Source of the DNA: Alphaproteobacteria bacterium
Lineage (GTDB): Bacteria; Pseudomonadota; Alphaproteobacteria; Zavarziniales; Zavarziniaceae
Direction: 5' to 3'
Length of the DNA stretch: 8,676 nucleotides
NCBI GenBank assembly: GCA_021774355.1
Contig: JAJFJE010000169.1
Span: 1 to 8,676 of the forward strand
The position numbers and the translations under genes were made by a program. Each line of letters opens with the position of its first letter. The stretch's first letter is position 1. Of this stretch, positions 1 through 5,128 are shown piece by piece. Below the pieces are notes generated by a model. The model was not told the DNA's origin, did not search any database, and saw only the letters and a program-made list of their open reading frames with translations.

Positions 1-327
1 CTTCAGCTTGGGACAGAGTTCGCGAAAGATCGCCTTCTTGGTCGCCTCGTGCTCGGTCGCCGCCTCGACCACCAGGTCGCTGTCGCCGAATTTCTCCAGG
101 CCGCCGGCGGGGACGATCCGGGCGATGGCGGCGGCGGCGAGGGCGTCGGAGATGAGCCCCTTGTGGACCTGGCGGTGCAGGTTGCCCTTGATCACCTCGA
201 GGCCATGTTCGGCCCGGTCCAGCGAGACATCGGACATGACCACGTCCAGCCCGGCCAGGGCACAGACATGGGCGATACCGTTGCCCATCTGTCCGGCGCC
301 GATGACGCCAATCTTCTGCAGGCTCAT
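1..327 (-). CDS. hbd: 3-hydroxybutyryl-CoA dehydrogenase, N-terminal part (cut by window edge)
   Basis: The first 109 codons are present; the gene runs off the left edge, and family members are usually about 280-295 aa. The enzyme oxidises (S)-3-hydroxyacyl-CoA to 3-ketoacyl-CoA with NAD(P) in the cytoplasm, in short-chain beta-oxidation, butyrate or PHB-related metabolism. The protein opens MSLQKIGVIGAGQMGNGIAH, a Rossmann dinucleotide fold with the GxGxxG loop at residues 10-15 (GAGQMG). An acidic residue, D33, ends the second beta strand and suggests NAD preference. The segment near residues 86-94 (DLVVEAATE) is the family's conserved strand and VEA(A/V)xE motif. The catalytic His/Glu lie beyond the window. 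The ATG at 327 is chosen because it sits directly before the Rossmann strand. The gene follows etfA by 31 bp and is probably the third gene of the etfBA transcript. paaH-type paralogues cannot be excluded from this fragment. Confidence 0.9.
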   Translation of the reverse strand, partial: MSLQKIGVIGAGQMGNGIAHVCALAGLDVVMSDVSLDRAEHGLEVIKGNLHRQVHKGLISDALAAAAIARIVPAGGLEKFGDSDLVVEAATEHEATKKAIFRELCPKLK

Positions 328-358
328 GGGTCTTGTCCCGTCCGCGCGTCGGCGCTGT

Positions 359-1294
359 TTACTTCGACAGTTCCGCTTCGAGTTCTGGAAGCGCTTTGAA
401 GAGATCGGCGACCAGGCCATAGTCGGCGACCTGGAAAATCGGCGCCTCCTCGTCCTTGTTGATCGCCACGATGACCTTGCTGTCCTTCATCCCGGCGAGA
501 TGCTGGATGGCACCGGAAATGCCCACAGCGACATAAAGTTCGGGGGCGACGATCTTGCCGGTCTGGCCGACCTGATAGTCATTGGGCACGAAGCCGGCAT
601 CGACCGCCGCCCGGCTGGCGCCGACCGCGGCGCCCAGCTTGTCGGCGATCTTGTCCAGGAGGTGGAAATGGTCCCCCGACTGCATGCCCCGGCCGCCCGA
701 GATGATGATCCGCGCGGCTGTCAGTTCCGGCCGGTCCGAGGTCGACAATTCGGCCCCGACAAAGCTCGACAGGGCCGGATCGGCGGCCGCGGGCACGGCT
801 TCCACCGTGGCGGTCCCGTCCCCCACCGCCGCCTTGGCAAAGGCCGTGGTGCGCACCGTGATGACCTTCTTGGCGTCGCCCGACTGCACCGTCGCCATGG
901 CGTTTCCGGCATAGATCGGGCGAACGAAGGTATCCGGCGCCAGCACCTTCACAATGTCGGAAATCTGGCTGACGTCGAGCAGCGCGGCGACCCGCGGCAG
1001 GATGTTCTTGCCGCCGGTGGTCGCGGGCGCCACCACATGGTCGTAGGGCCCGGCCAGCCCGGCGATCAGGGCCGCCATCGGTTCGGCCAGATGGTGGTCG
1101 TAGAGCGCGTCGTCGGCCACCAGCACCGTGGCGACGCCGGCGATCTTGGCCGCCTCGGCGGCCACGCCGGCGACCCCGCTGCCGGCGACCAGGACGGTCA
1201 CCGCGCCGCCCAGGGCAAGGGCGGCGGTGACCGCATTCAGGGTGGCCGGCTTCAAGGCGCTATTGGTGTTTTCGGCAAGAACCAGGACGGTCAT
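359..1294 (-). CDS. etfA: Electron transfer flavoprotein alpha subunit
   Basis: This 311-aa protein is full length for bacterial and mitochondrial ETF-alpha. With EtfB it forms a soluble FAD heterodimer that takes electrons from acyl-CoA and related dehydrogenases and passes them to ETF:quinone oxidoreductase. Residues 1-185 are the N-terminal alpha/beta domain. Residues 190-311 are the FAD domain, with SGGRGM at 199-204, GASR at 225-228, VGQTGKIVAPELY at 242-254 and GAIQHLAGM at 261-269. By spacing, R228, T245 and H265 match human alpha-R249, T266 and H286, which contact the flavin. The C-terminal block INKDEEAPIFQVADYGLVAD is the family signature. The ATG at 1294 lies 1 bp after the etfB stop codon, so translation is probably coupled; GGGGTG a few bases upstream is a modest ribosome site. 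The stop is TAA. The sequence looks like a housekeeping (non-bifurcating) ETF, but that subgroup call is by eye. Confidence 0.97.
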   Translation of the reverse strand: MTVLVLAENTNSALKPATLNAVTAALALGGAVTVLVAGSGVAGVAAEAAKIAGVATVLVADDALYDHHLAEPMAALIAGLAGPYDHVVAPATTGGKNILPRVAALLDVSQISDIVKVLAPDTFVRPIYAGNAMATVQSGDAKKVITVRTTAFAKAAVGDGTATVEAVPAAADPALSSFVGAELSTSDRPELTAARIIISGGRGMQSGDHFHLLDKIADKLGAAVGASRAAVDAGFVPNDYQVGQTGKIVAPELYVAVGISGAIQHLAGMKDSKVIVAINKDEEAPIFQVADYGLVADLFKALPELEAELSK

Positions 1295-1295
1295 G

Positions 1296-2045
1296 TCAGA
1301 TCACCCCGGCTTCGTTGCGCAGCTTGTTCACCAGTTCGGCAACGCTCGCGACCTTGACCCCGGCCTGGCGCTTCGGCGGCTCTTCCACCTTCAGCACGGT
1401 CAGGCGCGGCGTGATATCGACCCCGAAATCAGCCGGGCTTTTCTCGTCCAGGGGCTTTTTCTTGGCCTTCATGATGTTGGGCAGGCTGGCATAGCGCGGC
1501 TCGTTCAGGCGCAGATCCGAGGTCACCACCGCCGGCAGCGCCAGCCTGACGGTTTCCAGCCCGCCGTCGATCTCGCGGGTGACGGCGACGCCGCCCTCGT
1601 CGAGCGCGACCTTCGAGGCGAAGGTGCCCTGGGGCCAGCCCAGCAGCGCCGCCAGCATCTGGCCGGTCTGGTTGGCATCGTCGTCGATCGCCTGCTTGCC
1701 CAGAATCACCAGGCCGGGCTGTTCGCCGTCCGCCACCGCCTTCAGCAGCTTGGCCACCGCCAGCGGCTCGACCACCGCATCGGTCTTGATCAGCAAAGCG
1801 CGGTCGGCGCCCATGGCCAGAGCGGCCCGCAAGGTCTCGGTCGCGCCCTGGGGGCCGATCGAGACGACGATGACTTCGGTTGCCTTGCCGGCCTCCTTCA
1901 GACGGACCGCTTCCTCGACCGCGATCTCGTCGAACGGATTCATCGACATCTTCACATTGGCGAGGTCAACCCCACTGCCGTCCGCTTTGACGCGGATCTT
2001 TACATTGTAGTCGACGACCCGTTTGACGGGCACCAAGACCTTCAT
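1296..2045 (-). CDS. etfB: Electron transfer flavoprotein beta subunit
   Basis: This 249-aa protein is the expected length. EtfB is the AMP-binding partner of EtfA and carries the loop that docks client dehydrogenases. It begins MKVLVPVKRVVDYNVKIRV, the canonical ETF-beta N terminus, which fixes the start at 2045. A GGAG ribosome site (2054-2057) lies 8 nt upstream. The block MNPFDEIAVEEAVRLKE (35-51) and the AMP-site region GKQAIDDDANQTGQM (116-130) are typical. The recognition loop RYASLPNIMKAKKKPL (184-199) is preserved; L188 aligns with human L195, the dehydrogenase anchor, and K193/K196 align with human K200/K203. This is the first recognised gene of the operon, with a promoter at 2139-2167 and a leader of about 87 nt that contains a short in-frame upstream ORF. 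Confidence 0.97.
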   Translation of the reverse strand: MKVLVPVKRVVDYNVKIRVKADGSGVDLANVKMSMNPFDEIAVEEAVRLKEAGKATEVIVVSIGPQGATETLRAALAMGADRALLIKTDAVVEPLAVAKLLKAVADGEQPGLVILGKQAIDDDANQTGQMLAALLGWPQGTFASKVALDEGGVAVTREIDGGLETVRLALPAVVTSDLRLNEPRYASLPNIMKAKKKPLDEKSPADFGVDITPRLTVLKVEEPPKRQAGVKVASVAELVNKLRNEAGVI

Positions 2046-2048
2046 GCG

Positions 2049-2123
2049 CTATGCTCCGCACTTGTGCACGGGAACGACCCAGCAATGGTCTTGATCATCC
2101 CGATAGTCGTCATCGGAGTCCAT
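2049..2123 (-). CDS. Possible 24-aa leader ORF upstream of etfB
   Basis: An ATG at 2123 opens 24 codons ending in TAG (2049-2051). One CGC codon later, in the same frame, comes the etfB ATG. The peptide starts MDSDDDYRDDQ, is strongly acidic in its first half, and ends with an HCW...HKC segment (H13, C14, W15, H20, C22). The etfB ribosome site GGAG lies inside its last codons, so ribosomes translating it would control access to etfB. The predicted transcription start (about 2132) leaves only a very short 5' leader before this ATG. Against it: no clear ribosome site, and only about 60% G/C at third positions, well below the neighbouring genes. It matches no peptide known to me. It could be chance, but the position is suggestive. 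Confidence 0.3.
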   Translation of the reverse strand: MDSDDDYRDDQDHCWVVPVHKCGA

Positions 2124-2138
2124 GCTTTGCCGCGCCGC

Positions 2139-2167
2139 ACCATAGAAAGCCGGCGCTTTTGTGTCAA
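2139..2167 (-). promoter_or_regulatory. Sigma70-type promoter for etfB-etfA-hbd
   Basis: On the minus strand, TTGACA (2162-2167, perfect -35) is followed after exactly 17 bp by TATGGT (2139-2144, 4 of 6 to the -10 consensus). Transcription would start near 2132, giving a leader of about 87 nt to the etfB ATG. The spacer contains a small inverted repeat, AAAGC-GCCG-GCTTT (2146-2159), which could be an operator between the two boxes. The position directly upstream of an operon with no other candidate promoter supports the call. Confidence 0.7.
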
Positions 2168-2173
2168 CGAACC

Positions 2174-2200
2174 GATCACCCGGCCGGATCACCCCGGTCG
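2174..2200. repeat. Two-copy direct repeat behind the etf promoter -35 box
   Basis: GATCACCCGGCCG (2174-2186) is followed immediately by GATCACCCCGGTCG (2187-2200). The two copies share GATCACCC at a 13-bp spacing. The array ends 6 bp upstream of the -35 hexamer of the etfB promoter, where an activator often binds. Only two copies are present, and no known regulator's box is recognised. Confidence 0.45.
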
Positions 2201-2494
2201 CCCGCACGAAACCGTCTTTCGGCAGCAGGCGCGAATCATGGCGTGGTTTGGGCCGGTGGCAAGGATCTTTTGCGCGCGGGCGGGGTTGCTGGAAGGACTT
2301 TGGCCGGTAGCCGATCCCGTGCTATCCATGGTCGACCCAGGTGTGATGTCTCATGATTTCTCGATTCCTGCGACGACGAGCGACCAGCCCAGGACAGTCT
2401 GTCCCTGCTTGCGTGCGGCCACACGCCGCAAGCGGCCGTTGAGTCCTGACCCCGTCCACGGGGTCTCGGCGCCGATTTCACCCATCGCTCTGGT
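2201..2494. other. Divergent intergenic region between the etf promoter and the GNAT gene
   Basis: No convincing gene is seen in this stretch of about 300 bp. It is somewhat more AT-rich than the flanking genes. It contains GANTC sites at 2233-2237, 2363-2367 and 2441-2445, plus one at 2116-2120 nearer etfB. It also holds an imperfect inverted repeat with 7-bp arms GCTTGCG/CGCAAGC at 2407-2433. I found no clear -35/-10 pair reading toward the acetyltransferase gene. An open frame from ATG 2238 to TGA 2504 exists, but its product resembles nothing. Confidence 0.6.
2448..2475. promoter_or_regulatory. Two abutting palindromes upstream of the GNAT gene
   Basis: GACCCCGTCCACGGGGTC (2448-2465) has perfect 8-bp arms around CC. 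It is followed directly by the perfect 10-bp palindrome TCGGCGCCGA (2466-2475). Both lie 25-53 bp before the ATG at 2501. They could be an operator or a 5'-leader hairpin. There is no following T-tract, so a factor-independent terminator is unlikely. Confidence 0.4.
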
Positions 2495-2500
2495 GTGGTC

Positions 2501-3022
2501 ATGACGACATTGATGCTTGAACAGGCCGAAGATGCGGCCGCCATCGAAGCCCTGATCGACAAAGCCTTCGGACCCGATCGTTTCAAGAAGACCGTCTATC
2601 GCCTGCGTGACGGCGTGGCGGCGGATCCCGCGCTGTGCTTCGTCGCCTATGACCAGGGCGTGCTGGTCGGCTCGCTGCGTTTCTGGCCGATCCTGATCGG
2701 CGGCACCACCGACGCGCTGCTGCTTGGTCCCCTGGCGGTCGATCCCGGCCGCCGCGGCGAAGGCATCGGCGTCGGCCTGATGTGGCACGGCCTGGCCGAG
2801 GCCCAGCGGCGCGGCCACAAGGTGGTGCTGCTGGTCGGCGATGTCGACTACTACGCCAAATTCGGCTTCACCGGCGAACCCTGTGCCCAGGTCGAACTGC
2901 CCGGTTGGGTCGACCGGCAGCGCTTCCTCGCCCGCGGCCTGGCGCCCGGCGCGGTGGCCCAGTTGACCGGGATGGTCGGCAAGTGGCTGCCGCCGGAACT
3001 GCGCCGCCAGGCGGTCGCCTGA
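2501..3022 (+). CDS. GNAT-family N-acetyltransferase (YhbS-like)
   Basis: A 173-aa cytosolic acetyltransferase of the GNAT superfamily, which transfers acetyl from acetyl-CoA to an amine; the substrate is not predictable. Residues 4-60 form the N-terminal strand and helices (DAAAIEALIDKAFG at 11-24). LLLGPLAVDPGRRGEGIG at 73-90 is motif A, with the pyrophosphate loop R85-x-x-G88-x-G90 and its helix following. VVLLVGDVDYYAKFGF at 108-123 is motif B, with the conserved tyrosines and GF turn. Length and order fit the YhbS-type group (COG3153). Possible starts are GTG 2495, ATG 2501 and ATG 2513. ATG 2501 is preferred by codon type, but no strong ribosome site is visible. It is a single gene, divergent from etfB and convergent with the 693-aa protein gene, ending 24 bp from that gene's stop. 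Its stop codon lies in a tandem duplication. Confidence 0.9.
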   Translation: MTTLMLEQAEDAAAIEALIDKAFGPDRFKKTVYRLRDGVAADPALCFVAYDQGVLVGSLRFWPILIGGTTDALLLGPLAVDPGRRGEGIGVGLMWHGLAEAQRRGHKVVLLVGDVDYYAKFGFTGEPCAQVELPGWVDRQRFLARGLAPGAVAQLTGMVGKWLPPELRRQAVA

Positions 3023-3039
3023 GGGGCGGTCGCCTGAGG
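3010..3039. repeat. 15-bp tandem duplication across the GNAT stop codon
   Basis: GGCGGTCGCCTGAGG occurs at 3010-3024 and again, exactly and directly adjacent, at 3025-3039. The unit is a multiple of three, so it repeats codons for V-A-stop in the gene's frame and places a second in-frame TGA at 3035-3037. A GGCG remnant of a third copy follows. Confidence 0.9.
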
Positions 3040-3055
3040 GGCGCGGTCAGCGACC
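3028..3055. terminator. Hairpin at the convergent gene ends, possible bidirectional terminator
   Basis: GGTCGC (3028-3033), a bulged C, then TGA (3035-3037) can pair with TCAGCGACC (3047-3055) around a 9-nt G/C-rich loop. The stem is nine base pairs. It sits exactly between the plus-strand GNAT gene and the minus-strand operon and includes stop codons of both. There is no T-run on either strand, so any termination would not be classical intrinsic. Confidence 0.35.
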
Positions 3056-5128
3056 CTCGCGGAGCCACGCGCCGCCGAGCAGGCCGAGGATCAGCGCCAG
3101 GGCCAGGACGGCGGGCAGCAGCGGCACCTCGCGGATATTGGTGATCTCGTCGACGCCGTTCTGGCGCAGCCCGATCCAGCCCTCGCCGGCCATCGGGCGG
3201 CCGGGCCGGGCCGGCCGGATATCGGGCAGCCCCGCCACCAGGAAGCGGCTGCTGCCGCCGCTGGCCGCGACCACCGGGTGCAAGGGGACATCGCTGGCCC
3301 GAATGTCGGAAAATTCCTTGCCGCCGACGGCGCCCACCGGCAGGGCCACCGAATGGACCCCGTCGGTGATCCGGTAGACGCCGTCGCCGGTGCCGTCGAT
3401 CTGGGCCGTGGCGATCCCGTCGGGATGATCCTCCAGGGGAACCGTCAGGGTCTGTCCCGAGGGCGTCACCACCGTCACCGGCAGCGGGTCCGGCTTGACG
3501 CTGCGCCGCTCGATGCTGATCCGGCGGTCGCTGGCACTGGCCCGCAGGTCCTCTTCTTCGAGATCGGGCTCTTTCATCAGCCAGTGGGCGGTGCGGCGCA
3601 ACAGTTCGGCCAGCGGCCCGCCGCCGTCGAAGCCGCGCTGCCACAACCAGCTTTCATCGGACAGCAGCAGCGCGACGCGGCCCTCGCCGGCCCGGTCGAG
3701 CACCAGCAGGGGACGCCCCTCGGACGACTGCATGACCGTCGTGCCCGAGCGGGTCTGCATGTCCGCCATGCGCAACCATTGGCCCCAGTGCGGCTGGCCA
3801 TCGCTCCCCACGGCCCGTGGCAGCAAGGCGGTGACCGGGTGGCGCCGCCCCTCGGGGGTCAGGGTGGGGCGGACCGGCGCCACGATGTCCGGGCCGACCG
3901 GCAGCGCCGGCAGGGCCTTGGCCAGGGGCGTCTCGAACAGGCCGAAGGGTTCGTCGGCATGGGGGCTGACGGCGACCATCAGGGCGCCGCCGGCTTCGAC
4001 ATAGCGCGCCACATTGTCCAGGTAGCTGGTCGGCAGGACCCCCTGACTCTGGTAATTGTCGAAGATCACCAGGCTGAATTCGGACAGTTTTTCCTCGAAC
4101 AGTTCCCGGGTCGGAAAGGCGATCAGCGACAATTCCACCACCGGCGTGCCGTCCTGCTTGGTCGGCGGCCGCAGGATGGTGAAATGCACCAGGTCGACCG
4201 CCGGATCGGCCTTCAGCAGGTTGCGCCAGGCCCGCTCGCCCATATGGGGCGCGCCCGACACCAGAAGCACCCGCAGGCGGTCGCGGATGCCGTTGATGGT
4301 CAGCACCGCCCGGTTGTTCAGCGGGGTCAGTTCATCGGGTCCCGGGGCGACCGCGATATCGACCGTGTTCGGGCCGCGGCGGTCGGGCGTCACCTCGAAA
4401 CTCACCGCCTGGCCGACCGGCACCCGCCGCGGCAGCGCGGTCCCGCCGTTGAGCGACAGGCTGACATCGGCAAGGGCCGCGGTCTCGGCCCCGGGGGTTC
4501 CAGGCTCGCCGTCGTCGACCCTCAGGGTGATGGTGGCCGCCTGGCCGATCACCGCATAGCTGGGTGCCTCGAGCACCGTCAGGCGGCGGTCCCGTTCCTG
4601 GGGCCGGCCGGTCAGCAGGAGATGAAGCGGGGCGTTGGTCAGCAGCGGGTGGTCGGCCAGGCGGTCGGCCGCCGGCGCGTCCGCCGCCCGCCCGTCGGTG
4701 ATCACCACGACCCCGGCCAGGCGTTCGCGCGGGATGTCGCCCAGGCCCTGTTCGAGCGCCTGGGTCAGCAGGGTCCCGTCCGGGCCGCCGCCGGCGGTGA
4801 TTTCCCGCAACTCGAAATCCGGCAGCCGGGCCAGGCGATCCTCGAGCGCCGCCACCGCCCGACTGGTCGCCGCGCCCCGGTCGCCGATCTCCTGGCTAGG
4901 CGAACGGTCGACCACCGCCAGGACGATGTCGTCCAGATGCTTGCGGTCGGCATCGCCGATAATCGGGTTGGCGAGGACGGCAAGGCCGCACAGAAAGGCC
5001 CCCCCGCGCAGAATGGTGCCGCGGCCGCGGCGCAGCGCCGACAGCCCGAGCAGCGCCGCGGCGGCAAGCGCAATGGCCAGGATCAGCCACGGCGGCACCA
5101 GGGGCAGGAAGGACAGGTCGCCGATCAT
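3047..5128 (-). CDS. Membrane protein with VWA-like and glutamine-amidotransferase-like domains
   Basis: A 693-aa envelope protein of the MoxR/DUF58-associated class; biochemical role unknown. Membrane segments lie at about 13-32, 42-57 and 669-688. The basic loop RRGRG (33-37) suggests residues 58-668 face the periplasm. Residues 67-150 form a VWA-like domain with an apparently complete metal site: D74-x-S76-x-S78, T119 in GTLL, and D145 in VVITDGR. Residues 180-280 look like a beta-sandwich. Residues 285-400 plus 470-515 resemble a class I glutamine amidotransferase fold (LRVLLVSGAPHMGERAW; EFSLVIFDNYQSQGVLP; YVEAGGALMVAVSP), but no nucleophile cysteine follows the expected strand, so amidotransferase activity is unlikely. 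Its ATG shares ATGA with the stop of the upstream DUF4159 gene, so translation is coupled. It is the last gene of the operon seen here. Confidence 0.85.
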   Translation of the reverse strand: MIGDLSFLPLVPPWLILAIALAAAALLGLSALRRGRGTILRGGAFLCGLAVLANPIIGDADRKHLDDIVLAVVDRSPSQEIGDRGAATSRAVAALEDRLARLPDFELREITAGGGPDGTLLTQALEQGLGDIPRERLAGVVVITDGRAADAPAADRLADHPLLTNAPLHLLLTGRPQERDRRLTVLEAPSYAVIGQAATITLRVDDGEPGTPGAETAALADVSLSLNGGTALPRRVPVGQAVSFEVTPDRRGPNTVDIAVAPGPDELTPLNNRAVLTINGIRDRLRVLLVSGAPHMGERAWRNLLKADPAVDLVHFTILRPPTKQDGTPVVELSLIAFPTRELFEEKLSEFSLVIFDNYQSQGVLPTSYLDNVARYVEAGGALMVAVSPHADEPFGLFETPLAKALPALPVGPDIVAPVRPTLTPEGRRHPVTALLPRAVGSDGQPHWGQWLRMADMQTRSGTTVMQSSEGRPLLVLDRAGEGRVALLLSDESWLWQRGFDGGGPLAELLRRTAHWLMKEPDLEEEDLRASASDRRISIERRSVKPDPLPVTVVTPSGQTLTVPLEDHPDGIATAQIDGTGDGVYRITDGVHSVALPVGAVGGKEFSDIRASDVPLHPVVAASGGSSRFLVAGLPDIRPARPGRPMAGEGWIGLRQNGVDEITNIREVPLLPAVLALALILGLLGGAWLREGR

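Noticed and set aside
8..1357. 449-codon plus-strand open frame across hbd and etfA
   Set aside because: Antisense to two unambiguous genes, and its product resembles no family.
2407..2433. Imperfect hairpin as a terminator or small RNA
   Set aside because: The arms are only 7 bp with mismatched interior, and there is no T-tract or promoter. It is noted only as weak structure.
2238..2504. 88-aa plus-strand frame from ATG 2238 whose TGA overlaps the GNAT ATG (ATGA at 2501-2504)
   Set aside because: The overlap looks like coupling, but the frame is open far upstream as an antisense shadow of etfB, the ribosome site is weak, and the peptide shows no recognisable features. Conservation upstream of GNAT orthologues could revive it.
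2351..2818. 155-aa minus-strand frame over the GNAT start
   Set aside because: Mostly antisense to the acetyltransferase, with no domain and no ribosome site.
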